Shown: one piece after another, positions 11,701 through 23,601 of the stretch
How the letters are laid out: the number at the start of each line of letters is the position of its first letter
Numbering within the stretch: position 1 is the stretch's first letter
Assembly: GCA_022605405.1 (NCBI GenBank)
Contig: JABYQQ010000009.1
Location: forward strand, 434,001 to 498,000
Origin: Earliella scabrosa
Taxonomy: Eukaryota; Basidiomycota; Agaricomycetes; Polyporales; Polyporaceae
DNA: 64,000 nt
Direction: 5' to 3'
Notes under the pieces: model-generated
What the model saw: only the letters and a program-made list of their open reading frames with translations
What the model was told of the DNA's origin: nothing
Databases searched by the model: none
Made by a program: the position numbers and the translations under genes

Positions 11701-12834
11701 TCACGGAGAGGGTTAACTGACCTGTGTTCTCGGTCTCGCGCCTGATCCACTTTTGACACGCACGCGTATTTGACGTGTGCCGCCACGACATTTGTCGCTC
11801 CCGCGAATGTCCTGCGACCGCGTGATGGCCAGCTCGCGGATGTGCATCGCCTACGAGCTCGAGCGGTGTTTGCCACAGCCGACTGCGTACGTAATTCTCC
11901 CTTCTTCCCGACCCCGCGACGGTCGAGATGAGTTGTGGGTGGTCATGGTGGGCTGATGATGACTGCGGTGGTAGGCACGCCAATCTCCTGTTCTACCGGC
12001 GGAAAGCGGAGGAATGGCGTACGTGTCCCAGCCCCCGTTCTCCCCCCGCGAGTGCCTCGACGTCGTGCTGATCATCACGCATCATCATGTCCCCGTCCCT
12101 CGCCCTTTCCCCTTGCCCTCTCTTCTTGGACCGCGACCGCGACCGGCGACCGCAGTGTCCCACCAGGCGTCCCTGGCGAAGCGGGTGCTGAACGCGGGCC
12201 TTCCGTCCGTAACGGGTCTTCCGGCTGCCGATCTCGCGAAACGGCCGTTCCTGCTGTTCTGGTTCATGTCTCAGATAGAGAGGTGCGTGTGCCCCCCATG
12301 CTGTATTATGTTGTTCCTTCCGCTGCCGTATTCGCGTGCCTGACGTTCGGGGCGCCCCCCCCCCTCCCCTCCCCACCCCCTTTTCTTCTCATGCTGACAT
12401 GCTCTACATATCCGTCGTCGCTCTCCCCCGGTCCTGGCGGGGTGCCTTACTTTTGCGGTGCCGTTTACGTGCTCGTTCTTTTTTCTCACGCGCGCTACGG
12501 GCGTTGGGGGATATAAAGAGCGTTGACACTCTGGGCGCATGACCGGTCGCTCGCGCTCGCACTCGATGTCGCGAAAGCGCTGTCGAAGCCGGTGGAGTAC
12601 CTGATGGCTCTGTGGCCTTGCGCAGGTGAGGTTTTCGAAGCGGTTTTGGTTGGGGTGGTGAGGGATGGGGAGCGCTTATGCGTGGATCGTTCTTTTGCAG
12701 AACAGCGCCGTCGATGGGAGGAACTCCAGGATAAACTGAATCACTCCTGCTTCGCGGCCTCGGTTGCTCTTCCCTCCCCGGTCTCCGCGCCTCGTGCTAT
12801 TCAAGATGGTCCTGTGCTCCCGCCTCAAGGATGA
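8752..12834 (+). CDS. Zn2Cys6 fungal-specific transcription factor, multi-exon
   Basis: Nuclear DNA-binding regulator with an N-terminal binuclear zinc cluster. Exon 1 (8752-9365) encodes a low-complexity Ser/Pro/His/Tyr region and ends inside the cluster. After a 61-base intron (9366-9426) the cluster continues, giving CVQC-RNRKIRC-DGAKPIC-HNC-...-C with the basic segment RNRKIR. A third exon begins at 9957 after a 58-base intron (9899-9956), restoring the frame at AYEAHPLGSPHADTPVTVGY. Later exons contain a fungal-specific regulatory domain (FFGSLLDPRARHTIQPSLI, LLAFFEICAHP, EFAPLWDMTPTWQSEWT, RRLVWSSVMLSAGH, MLMWNSCIRMR). The last exon ends with a helical EQRRRWEELQDKLNH stretch and TGA at 12832-12834. 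About ten exons are needed, and exact junctions after 11660 are less certain. The target genes are unknown. A very long antisense open frame across 9927-11876 is a shadow of this gene. Confidence 0.85.
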
Positions 12835-13605
12835 TGGCAAGTCTAGATCCGAATCCCTCCCCAAGTCCCCAGGTCCCCCCAAAATTGTTGTTGCTGCAAC
12901 TTGCAAGAATCCGCTTTGCGCTCTGTTGTCTCTGTTGTTTGTGTCGCTTTCTGGTGCGTTTCGTGTTGCTCTCCTCGTCGCTCGAATACCCTATACCACA
13001 CTGTCGTATTCCCCTCGTGCACTCGTACCATACCATTGTCATCGTTGTTGTCGTCGTCTCTTTCCTTTGTCATGATCGGTTCCGTCTCGATATCACGCAT
13101 ACGGTAGCACACGGACATGATGTGCTCCGCATTCCCATAGGGCTCTCTCACCTCTCCCCTCTCCGTCTCGTTTGGTCTGTCTTTGTCTGGGTGCGCGATG
13201 GACTGCGCTTGTTGCAAGATCGCTGCGTTATATATCCGTAACTGTATTCTGGATTCCGCTAGGATGTGTATTAGTAGACTCGCTCTCGGCTCGTTTTGTA
13301 GGCTCTCGTTCGCAGTTCTTGGATAGCATGTTACTCGCCTCCCCTCTACTAGTACTACTTACCTCACCAGTCGTCCTCACCGTCCCGGTCAAACGACCTT
13401 GCTTTATCGGGCGTCTGGCCATCAAGTGGCTGCAGACGCCCAACATCCCATCACATCGTGTGAAGAGCGCCTCTAAATCTATAGACCTCCTAATTGGGCC
13501 GTCACAATTATCAGGCTCTCTCTTGACCACATACCACCACCTAGTTCCGACCTGCTCGCCTCTTGCTTTTTTGCGAATACAACGAACCTAGCGAGCATTG
13601 TCGCG
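12835..13605. other. Intergenic; 3' UTR and downstream promoter
   Basis: T-rich sequence with no coding signature. It includes the 3' end of the zinc-cluster gene and the promoter region of the RING ligase gene. Confidence 0.5.
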
Positions 13606-15730
13606 ATGGACGTGGGCACGCCGGACGACGCAGTCCTTGCAGCACAGAGCAGGTCCGGTCCGATCGACCCACCGCCCGAGGCGGCCACGAGCGCCACTGC
13701 ATCCCTCAAGCGCAGCGCGGCGGAGGCGTTCGACGGGGACACGGACTCGGCGGACGAGGAGACGAGCCGCAAGAAGGCGAGGGATGACGACGGAAGCTTG
13801 GTGCCCGGCGGCGGTGGGGGAAACGGGGAGGGCGACGAGACGGACGCGGTGGACGGCGCGGCGCTCGCGGACAGGCTGGAGGAGGAGCTCGAGTGCGGGT
13901 GCTGCTCGGCGATCGTGTACAGGCCGGTCGTCGTCGCGCCGTGCCAGCATTTCTTTTGCGGAAGGTGTGTGGGTTGCGGTCTGTTGCTGCTGCGTGCGGG
14001 TGCGAACGTTGGGCTGAATGGCGTTGGTGCTCGGTGCGGTCGGTGCGGGTGTGTGCCGTAGTTGTGTGACCTTATGGATCAAGGTGAGCATCTCGGTGTT
14101 TCTCGAGTTGGAGTGTATGTGTGTGTATGCGGCGGGATGGGTGCACGGATGCATCATGTATGCGCATTCGCTCGTCGTTTGGCCCTACTTGCTGTGGCTC
14201 GTCCATTTGATCCCGCATCGTGGTTAGGGCATGTGCTAATACTCGGAACTTGCAGAATGGTGGTACGAGCTGTCCGGCGTGCAGGACAGTGTCCACGAGC
14301 GTATCGTATTCAAGACCGATCGAGAAGGTCGTCGACATACTCCTCCGACATGCCCCAGGCAAGGCTCGGTCGGCCTCGGAACGAATGCAGGCGGATGCAG
14401 TCTACCACCCCGGCGTTCACTTAAGAGTGCGTCGCGCTAGCACATGCCAATCGAATATTTGATACTGAAGGAGATACCAGATACCCAGTCCAAGGCAAGC
14501 ATCCCCAGAGCCTGCTGTGCCAACGACCAATAGCCTCTACGTCCGCCCATGCCCTCATTGTCCCCCCGGCAACTCATGGGGTTGGAGGTGTCCTCGTCCA
14601 ATCGTCGATCCCGACGTTGACCAAGCCAATGCGTGGCCTGTCGAGGACGGCAGTCCTCCAGGTCACGGTCTGTGCGGAAATTGGTGCGTGTATGCACACA
14701 TGCATTCGATCGATTCGCTCATCCGAGGCCCGAAATAGCGAGAACATCCTTGCGCTTGGCGCGCCGACCACGACCCGATGCGACTTTTGCCAAGTGTCGT
14801 TCTGCGGCATCAACGTTCCGCAACGATGCATCGCCGCGCCCCTCCATGTGCAACACCCGGACGGGTTTGCAGACTTGAGCGATCTGATCCAGTCCAGAGA
14901 CGTCTACTCGTGTTTCGAAGAGAACACGGTCGAGGTGGACATCATGCTGGACTACCTCAACGCCCAGAGGTTGACGCCTCGGCATATATATCGTGAGGTA
15001 TGTGTATGTGCCCTCTCGTGTCATTCCAGAGTCTCGTTGACCCATGCAACCGCAGATCATTGCGCATATACAGAGCCAACCTCGACAATTTAGACCTTTA
15101 ATTGACCTTGAACTATTCGCGGACATTCACACCGTGCCCGGAGGCACAGATCCGGATCCGAATGCCCCGCGGAATCGGATCTGCCGATTGTGCGCCGGAG
15201 AGGTTCTGCTGCACGGATTGCGCGACTGGTGGGTGAGAGAACGGAAGAAGGGTTTCCTCGGGGAACAAGTCTTGGCCAGGCCGGATTGCCCTGAAGGTGG
15301 CCATTGCCCCAGGCAGAACGAGCACGGTACGTGCTTTCCCTGTATGCATCGATGACCGCATTTGCTGATATATGATCATGACGCAGGGCACGCGAAAGAA
15401 TGTGTGTATGCATTCGTGTCCATACTATGCCTGTCTCTCTGACCGATACTGTTCCCAGTCAACCATATCATATCGCCGCCAGATCCCGAGCCCGCGGTCG
15501 ATTCAGAACCCGACACAAACTCTGCGGTGGACTTTCCCCCTCTTATGCCGGCTGCCCCGGCGGTCAATATCGGTACCGCACTGCCGCCGCCTGCTGACTA
15601 CGAACCGCTAATGCCCGCGGCACCCGTGCTCCCAGTGGTCGACCTTCCCGTCTACGCTCCGGATCTCACTGGTTACTCATCAGCGCCCTCTTCTCAAGAC
15701 TTCCGGGACGAAGTGGAGGCTTTGCTGTAG
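13606..15730 (+). CDS. CHFR-like RING-type E3 ubiquitin ligase
   Basis: Predicted ubiquitin ligase of the checkpoint CHFR/Chf type, acting on cell-cycle proteins in that family. An acidic N-terminal region (EETSRKKARDDDG) leads into a RING finger: LECGCCSAIVYRPVVVAPC-HFFCG in exon 1, SCVTLWIK in a tiny 22-base exon ending at a GTGAGC donor, and CPACRTVSTSVSYSRPIEKVVDI in the next exon. The C-terminal cysteine-rich region typical of CHFR follows: RPCPHCPPGNSWGW, GHGLCGNW, RCDFCQVSFCGINVPQRC, then a helical DVYSCFEENTVEVDIMLDYL and NRICRLCAGEVLLHGLRDWW. The tail is Pro/Asp-rich. I see no FHA domain at the N terminus, unlike animal CHFR but in line with many fungal forms. TAG at 15728-15730. Exons are joined by eye, so some junctions near 15330-15460 may shift. 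Confidence 0.8.
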
Positions 15731-16365
15731 GCGCTCTTTACCATAGGACTGGATGTCGTCTAGTTTTCTGTGCATGTTGCTCAACTTAAGCTTAATCTCC
15801 GTTATGCTGTATCTTACGCTCATTTGCTTTCGACGCTGTTATCGTTAGGTTTCGTTGGATCGTACACCACATCCCTGTACCTGTACGGCGCCTTGGGCGT
15901 CTTCACGCCCGCCACGGAATTACATTTACTACGTTTTCACCCTCTATGGCAAAGTCTTATGTTATGGACGAGGCGGCACGCTCATCGACAGAGTCACGCT
16001 ATGAGCACAACAACAGGAGTTGCATTCACGTAACGAGCGGACGTAGCCACCCTACAGTGCAGGCGGCCAGGATTAACCAAGCACCAAGCACGATGATGTC
16101 TGGTGTACAGGGAGGGCAGAAAGACGACAACGAGAGGAATGTAGCACACTAGCCTACAGGTAAGTACGTAGTATATCACCACCGCGCGAGAAGGGATCGA
16201 ATATGCACAATTAGAAGGTAAGATGCCGATGAACGTATGTATGTATGAGTGTGATGTTGATGGAAGCAACGAGTCCGACAAGGAGAACCATTTACTTTGC
16301 GCGGCAACGAGAGGGCGGGGCGCACCCGCGGAAGACCATGAAACAACAGCAAACCCGGACGATGC
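15731..16365. other. Convergent intergenic region, no gene seen
   Basis: Lies between the 3' ends of two convergent genes. It is presumably 3' untranslated sequence of both; nothing else is supported. Confidence 0.5.
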
Positions 16366-19300
16366 TCAGAAGTACGAGATGCCCTCGTACAGACCGCCGC
16401 CCTCCTCCCAAGGGCGCTTCGACTTCTCCTTGACGTGCACCTCCTTCGCGGCCTTGGCCGCCTCCGCACGCTTCTTCGCCTTCTCCGCGAGGTCCTGCGC
16501 GAGGCGCTCCGTGCGCGCCTTGGCGGCCTCCTTCTTGAGACGCTTCTCGTCCGCCTTGGTGAGCCCCGGCCCCATGTCGAACGACGAGACGCTGTGGTTC
16601 GAGAAGTGGGATATCGAGCCGTCGGAGCTCTTCTTCGAGGACTTGTCGCTGCTGCGACCGAAGAGCTTGCCGAAGCCCTTCTTCGTGACGCTCCGGTGGC
16701 CCGAGCTGCCTGAACTGATGGACTGGACAGGCGAGAGCGGGATCGGCGGCGGCGGGGGGATCTTCTGACCATTGGCCATCTGCGGGGCCTTGCGCTCCTC
16801 GGTAAGCTTGTCAGGAATGTACGACGCGGAGCGCATGGTCGGGAACGACGAGGGAGGCGTCGAGGGCGTGCGGGACCGATCGTGCACATAGGCAGAGTGG
16901 ATCTGGTCCATCGACTGCGGCGCACGCAGCTTGCCGTACGCGGGCTGCATCTCCCGCTGCGGGTACGGCGATTGCTCCTCGTCGCTGAACGGCGAGCGGC
17001 CGTTCTGGATGAAGCCTGCGCGCTTCTCCGCGTAGGAGGAAACCCGGTGCTCCTCGGGCGCGGGCCCGAAGGGCAGCGTGCGCTGGGTAGAGGGATGCGC
17101 GGAGTGCATCTGCTGCTGCATATATGCGGGCCGTTGGTGTCCGAAAGGCGAGGGCGCGTTCAGATCTGGCGTGGGCGCAGACGACGGAGAAGGCATCGCC
17201 TGCTGCGAAATCTGCAGCCTGTGCAACTCCGGTACCCTGCGGCTTTGCTGGGGTTGCGGCGGGGGCGTGCCACGTGCAACTTGCTCTGCTCTCGCCTCAC
17301 CCCTAAGAGGACTGCGAAGATCGCTCCGCGAGTCGCTCTTGTATAGAGAGTGGATGGGGCTACGGATCTCGCTCCTCGACTCGCTGCGCGAGGAATCGCT
17401 TTTGTACACCGAGCTGACCGGGCTGCGCATCTCACCGCGCGACTGGCTCCTCGGCGTGGCCCTGCGATCGAAGTACGGGTCCTGCGGCGAGGTAAAGGCG
17501 GAACCAGGGAATGCGGAAGGCGCGTACGCCCGTCCTCCATTCTCATCCGCGAGCATGTCATGCGCGTTGACCGTCTCGCTGACATCAGAAGCACGGCGTG
17601 CATGATGGTGATGGTCTTCCTCGGACGTCCTTGCCTCCTCGATGATCCCGAGCATCTTCGTATTGGAGTTGGGCAACGGCGGGTGTGGCGACTGGTGGGG
17701 TCCGTCGATGGGCGAGTTCGACGAGCCAGGGCTGAGAGGTGGGGAGGAGAGGTAGGCCAACGAAGAGGTGCGACTGAGGCTGGGAGTGCGCAACGAGCTG
17801 TAAGACGTTGCCGAGGACAACGAACGGCTGTCGTCCAGAGCAGGCATTGGCAAAGAGCCGCGCGGAAGGTGGAGGGCGCGGTGGCCATGTGGGAGAGGGG
17901 GCGCCAGGAAGCTAGAGGTATCGCCCATGTCGTCTCCGAAATACGATGCGCCATCAGAGTCGGTGTAGAGAGAACCGCGCATTGACATGGCTGCCGATCC
18001 ATCGCGCTGGTAGGATGAGTAGAGCGAGGACATGGATGAGCCAAGCGAATCTCGTCCGGGATGCAGGCTAGCGGGATCCTCGATGTACATGTCCGAGAAG
18101 CTCTCCAATTCGGGAAGTGGCGGCGCCTCAGGAATAGGCTCCTCCTCCACAGTCGCATCGATACTCGGGGAAAGCATCTCAGCGATCGCAAGCAGGTCCT
18201 GTTCGGTCGATTGAGACATGATGCTGAACGGACGCGGCGTCGGCCTGTGGATGGTGGGAGGCGGGGGCGGGGGTGAGGGAGATGGAGTGTGACCCCGGTG
18301 TGGCGAAGCCTGTCCCCGCTCACGACCGTCACGAGAAGACGAGCTCGACGAGATGGTGTCCATCGAAGGCACCCGGCGAGGGACTGGGAGGCTGCGGAGA
18401 GGAACCACATCGCGATCCGAGAGCCCATCCAACTCTGCCAGCGTGTCCAACGAGCCCGGGCGCTTTGGACGGGCTTGGCCAGGAGGATTTGGAAGCGGCG
18501 CTGTAGGGGGAGTGGAACGCGCTGCACACACACAATGAGTGTACTGTCCAGTAGGTCGATCCTGAAACGTACCGGGTGTGACCGGAGACGACATGTTCGA
18601 GGGCGGTGGCAAGACCCCAAAGTCGAGATACGCCTCCTCCTCGTTCAGTGGGGGAAGGATCATAGACGCGTCTGAGAACCTCTTGGAACTCGGGCCAGGC
18701 AGTACGGGGAGAGGGAGCTCCTGTCCCGGAAGGCCAAACTCCTGAAGGTCTGCCAGAACCGACAGCGGCTCGGAGTCTATACGACGATTATCAGCGGGGT
18801 CATTACTAGGGTATCTGAACAACACTAACTCATTGGTCTGTGCGTAAACCCACGCATGGTACTGCTATCCGACGCCCCTCCCCGCATGTACGATGCGTCA
18901 GACATGCCCCGCGGTCGTGCGGCACCTTGAGCGTCCATGCGCCCAGCGCCGCCGCTGCCACCGCTCGTGTCGGAGCCCCGTCCGCCGCCGGCGCCCCCAT
19001 CTCTGTCGGTCTTGGATCGAACACCCGCGGGACGTTTCTGAGAGTAAGCCTAGCAATCGCAACAGGAACCGGTCAGCCGATCTGCAGGATCGAGAAGGGG
19101 CAGGTGTGGCGTACCATGACGACACGCAGGGCCCTGTGATCAAGATCTGTGGTCAGAAACCGCAGCAGAACGATCTAGACCAGAACTCACCGAATTTGGA
19201 GGCTTCTGCAGCTGCATAGCGTGGAGACACCGTAAATGCCAACAGACGTTGCGTAGCTCAGGGCGCGATGCATGGCGTGCTTCACGAGCGACTGAAGGTG

Positions 19301-21163
19301 GGTCAGCTGATAGGTGCTGGAGAGCAAGAGGAGCTGGCTGAGGACAGCTGGGGCGTGTTGCAGAGGAGTGATCAGGGCCATGGAATAGAAGTATTGCATG
19401 AACGCGAGACTGATCGGGTACGGCTCCGATAGGTTGAACGAGCGTGCGGTGAGACGGGGATCCGGACGTGGCTCTTGACGATTGACGGTGGGTACGTCCG
19501 GTGCGGGCGTATGGGAAGCGATAGCGGGCATTGCCTCGAGTGCACGAGAAGCAGCCTGCAAGAACAGCTTCCGCTGGTCCTTGAACCACGGCCACCGGTC
19601 TTCGAGGAGTTTCCGGGACACCTTGATTCGACGACCGTCGTCACAGATGATCTCGAAGTCGGCCATGAGACCCTCTTCGAGGGCACCCAAGCCCAGTTCC
19701 TGCATGGGGATGTCGAGGACCAGAGGAGGTGGTTGGTAGATCCCGAAGGCCTCAAGATCAATGCATGTAACGTGGTCCCAGCTGAGCAACCGGCGATTGT
19801 AGTCCTCGACAAGGTTGCCATGTCTGTTGCCAAAAACGACGAACTTGTTCGCGCTCGCCCACAGGCAGCTACGGAACCATGACCCAGAAGCCAGGGCGCT
19901 GCCGGGGTCAATACGCGACCAGGTCATGTTGATGAGGTCAAGCGCCCAGATAGAGAACGACTGATACGTCTGGGAGAGATAGGTGCCTGCGACGATGAAG
20001 AAGGTACCCAAAATCGCACCGGTGGGGAACCGGAGACCGGGAGGGAAGGACGTGCCGGTCATAGAGGAGGAGCGGTCGGAGACAGTGAAGTCGCCTTCCG
20101 AGAGGGGAGTGAACACTTCCAGTTCGCGCTGCACATCTGTGAACTACACCCAGCAGGATTAGGCGATAGCGCATATAGGGAGTAAAAGGTAAGGACTCAC
20201 GTTGTAGTTGCTGAAGAGGAAGATGTCGCAAGGGTACTCGTCCGTCGGCGCCGCGGAGTATGGTAGGTGGATCAAGGAGTCGCTCTGCGTCGCGTTCGGC
20301 GCGGCCGCAGCCTTCTTGTCGATGTTGAACCGCGTCCCCGGCTGACCGAGCCGCGCTGAAGTTTGCGCGCCGCGAAGCTCGTCCTGCGGCAAGCGAACTC
20401 GCTGGTCCGCAGTGACCGCAACACTCCGGTACGTACCGCAGTGTCTAGGGTAGTCGCGACGACAAATCCAGGTCTTGGCATTCAGGTCGAAGATGTAGAC
20501 GTCGTCCAGCCAGACATTAGCGAGGTCCTGACCGCCTATGATGAAGAGACGGTCCGCGGTGACGGAGGAGAGGTGGGCATAGCGGGCGTTGGGTACGATG
20601 GGCGAATCAGGGGGAATGGGAACAGCGGGCAACCAGTGCCTGGTAGTGAGGTCAAAGAGACGAACGTCGTTCAGAACACAAAGGTCTTCCGGGTTGTCTG
20701 ACTGGGGCTTGATAGCCATACCGCCGAAGATAATGAGATGATTCCGCCCTACGTGCGCCGTCAGTCGAGACGCAGCGTCGATGCCGTACGGGATACGTAC
20801 AGGTGTCCGCGCTGTGAAAGTACCGCGCTTGAGGAATCTCATCGTCCGGTGACTGCGCCACCTTCTCCCACTTGAATGTCTCCAGGTCGAACACGTAGAT
20901 GTCCGAGACCATTTTCCGCTCGGAGACGAGGCGTCCGCCCTACGCGCGCGTGATGAGGGAGAGGTCCTCCGCGTTCGAACGAGCGACTCACATAGAGATA
21001 CATTTTAGACCCGACGACGGTAGTGGACGCGCCCTACGCGAGGTCGCGCGTCACCTTCGGAACATATAGCGCATACAGTCAGGTAGGCACATACCACGAG
21101 CTTGGGGGGAACATCTCCAGTGGTCTTGCGGCAGAACGCCGTGAGATCCGAGATGGGGTACAT
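16366..21163 (-). CDS. Kelch-repeat/BTB protein with long disordered tail (Ral2-like)
   Basis: Likely a signalling scaffold related to fission-yeast Ral2, which works upstream of Ras and links polarity and mating signals. The ATG at 21163 begins MYPISDLTAFCRKTTGDVPP. Small exons supply kelch blades: GASTTVVGSKMYLY, GGRLVSERKMVSDIYVFDLE, RNHLIIFGGMAIKPQ and DRLFIIGGQDLANVWLDDVY. A following exon carries a BTB-like region (LMADFEIICDDGRRIKVSRKLLEDRWPWFK ... YFYSMALITPLQHAP, LLLSSTYQLTHLQSLVKHAM, ending in LCSCRSLQIR). The C-terminal exon is about 800 residues, Ser/Pro/Arg-rich and predicted disordered, with repeated SRSESRSEIRSP-type blocks and a lysine/alanine-rich helix before the stop (TGA at 16366). 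Two other frames stay open for long stretches over this exon, a side effect of its base composition. An exon at about 18830-19030 (GGSGGAGRMDAQGAARPRGM) joins the BTB and tail parts. Confidence 0.82.
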
Positions 21164-22401
21164 GGCTAGCCCTAGCAGGTGCGGGACAGGAACCCACGAC
21201 GGCGCCGACGAGAGAGAGGTCTAGGACAGAGAATGTCGGGGAGGGGACTCGGGACTCGGGCAAGAGGAAAGTCTCGGTACAGCTTATGGCAATATGAGCA
21301 AGGCGGGCGGACTTCGAATGTGCGTCCCAATCGGGAGGGATGATCTCAGCGACCTGATCTCAGGATCACACCCTCTTTCGGACATTCCCAGGCCTGTTCT
21401 CCCAACCTCCTCATGAGGTCTTCTGAGTTCTCCCCGTCCGCCGTCCGTTGCGGCTGCCAACCGTCGTCAGGACAGCCTCTCCGTTTGACGCCGCGACTTC
21501 GACTTCGTCCGTGCGCGAGGGCTGCGCGCAACACATACACACCGACCTGCGAGCACTGCGAACCCTTGCATGTGCTCTTTCCAAACTAATCACACCGAAT
21601 ACTGATCGCGTATTCTTCTCGAACGAGTTGGTGGCGCGCACTGTACGCTTGAACTGTTCTGAGCACCGAATGTCTTTGGTCACACGAATCGGCTTCTAAA
21701 CCCGCTGCTCTTTTTCGATGCTCTTTCCGCGTTCCCCACATGCGCCGCGCTTCTCTCGTGCCAGATAGCCGCATGTTCTCATCATCTCCGACTTTCTCAA
21801 CCTTTTCTCGTGGCTTTTGCACCTTTTTTGAAATGGCTTCTCCCGCCGGGACACTCCAGAAGTACGTCCAGCTGGGAAGACCAAGCCTCGCGTCCACCCA
21901 TCATCGAACTTCCGATGTCATCATCATTTCGCTACCTACCAAGTATGTAAGTCGTAACGGGATCAACACCTTCCGCGTTCCCGGACCACCCTCAAACTCT
22001 CGTCAAGGCTAATCCAGATGCTATCGCTGATGTCCGAGACACTCGAATTCCGTTGAATACGCGAGGCTCCACCGCGCACAGTTCATGGGACTCCGGAGGA
22101 TCCTCGAGTCCAAACGAAGCTGTTCACGTTGCTACTCAACGCTGCCTTCTTCCTCTAGAATGCACCCGCTCTACCTAGCTCAACTCAAGCTTAACTCGTC
22201 GGTGCATGTGGCGCCGGAGTACCCTAGCGCCTCGGCCTCCGCAGAAGTAAGTATTTCCTGATCAACTCAAACCTTGGGCCGCTCAGATTCCGTACCCCGT
22301 GCGGACTATAAACTCCTGCTCTCAGCACTGCAAAGTGGAGCCTCAAACTTAGTGAATACATATGCGACCACCTGAGGTCAACGACCTGCTCAAGTATTCG
22401 T
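21164..22401. other. Intergenic, no supported gene
   Basis: Upstream side of the kelch/BTB gene. Short open frames on both strands lack recognisable domains. Confidence 0.4.
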
Positions 22402-23088
22402 GTGGGACTTGAGGTCGCCGCTGACGCAAAAGCCCTCACTCCGTCCCCATTGGACAGCGAGCGCCGCCAACACCAGATCCGTCATGTCGCAGGCAGAACG
22501 AATAGCGCTGCGCCCCAGGGCACCTCCGCAGACGACGGGCGGTCTTGTTCCAATCTGTCCCGACTCGATCGACACCGCCGCGCGACGCTCGATCGGCCCT
22601 ACGACGGTGGCACACCTCCCTCCCGTCCTTCGTCGTCCTGTAAGTAACAGCGGTTGACACCCTCGCGAGTCGCAGGGACGGTGGACCAGCCGGGAACCCC
22701 ATACGGAGCGCGCGGAATGTTCCATTCGCTGCCAGAGACGTTCGACGGCCCGCTGCGAAAAGATGGGGAGAGGCGTCGGCTGCCAGGCCCACCTGTTTCA
22801 GGAGCGCTCTCGGAGCCTTCTTGCCCGCGACGACGCAGCGAGGCACGGCCGCATGCGGTGCACTCGCGTGTCCCCGACGTCGTCCCTGGCGGCTGGCCTG
22901 CCCTGTCCCGCGATGGAAATACGCTCCCGGTGTCCATGGTAATACCACCTTCGTGCCGGCGGGAACAGTGCAGCCAGTGTGCGATTCGCCAGCGAGATGA
23001 CGAAGAAGTCCGTCCAGGCTGGCGGCCTGGATCGTGTGCAGCGCTGCGCTGGAAAAATTCGCTCAGACGCCAGGGCACCGTCTCGTAA
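22402..23088 (+). CDS. Uncertain small gene, or antisense counterpart
   Basis: An exon 22402-22639 can be spliced at a strong GTAAGT donor to an acceptor at 22677 (CGCAG), keeping the frame to a TAG/TAA-type stop near 23088. The product would be about 215 residues, Arg/Pro-rich, with CRREQCSQCAIRQRDDEE near the end, and matches no family I know. The opposite strand is also open from 23204 (MSAFLRLAARLCPKKPFTFF, which looks like a mitochondrial presequence), so coding on that strand is possible instead. I cannot decide between the two, and the insertion of the large transposon just downstream (23342) may have truncated either one. Confidence 0.25.
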
Positions 23089-23335
23089 GGCGGTTCGCTC
23101 TTGGCCCCCGAGACGCCCACCGCAGGAACCCTCGACTGCTGATAGAAGAAAGTAAAAGGCTTTTTAGGACACAAACGCGCGGCGAGCCGAAGGAATGCAC
23201 TCACGGACTGTATTCCTGAGCTCGACTGTCAACGTTCAGATGATGCGTCGCCCGCCGGGCACGGCATTAGGGCTGCGAGAACAGTTCTGCGCGCCACGAA
23301 AAGATGAATGGAGGTGCATTCGCCGACATATCCTT

Positions 23336-23341
23336 GGGTTG
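23336..23341. repeat. Target-site duplication, left copy (gggttg)
   Basis: Six bases directly before the left TIR, repeated exactly at 34129-34134. Confidence 0.9.
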
Positions 23342-23448
23342 TACTGCAAGCAGGACTGGTCAGCTTCGTAGCGCCCTGTAAGCGACTCGCGTAACACTAA
23401 TCCCTGATGGGTCCCCCGAACACCTCTGCAGATACTCTGCGGGATATT
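23342..23448 (+). repeat. Left terminal inverted repeat, large element
   Basis: Begins TACTGCAAGCAGGACTGG and ends CGGGATATT. It equals the reverse complement of 34022-34128 except for one base (CTGCGGG here, CTGCAGG there). The first 48 bases are identical to the TIR of the 1.9-kb element. Confidence 0.93.
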
Positions 23449-23601
23449 CAACTTACGGTGAGTCGGTGACATAGGGAAGACTGAAGCATCATATTGGTAT
23501 GTACTTACTGCACAACTCATGGTGAGGAGGGACCGCACTTTGACAAGTGTGACGCCCAACAGTGCAAGCCTCCCTGCTTGACCTGCTTGACCATCACCCC
23601 C

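Noticed and set aside
9927..11876. 649-codon open frame on the minus strand
   Set aside because: Antisense to the zinc-cluster factor gene, whose sense exons have family motifs and proper splice sites. The antisense frame is open because of GC-rich codon use.
17160..18620. 486-codon minus-strand open frame overlapping the kelch/BTB tail in another frame
   Set aside because: Arg/Ser-rich nonsense composition. The neighbouring frame joins to conserved exons and ends in a sensible C terminus.
22436..22948. Cytochrome P450 fragment (segment like GCTVPAGTKVVLPW)
   Set aside because: The haem-binding Cys motif and the ExxR helix are absent and the frame breaks at once, so the likeness is superficial.
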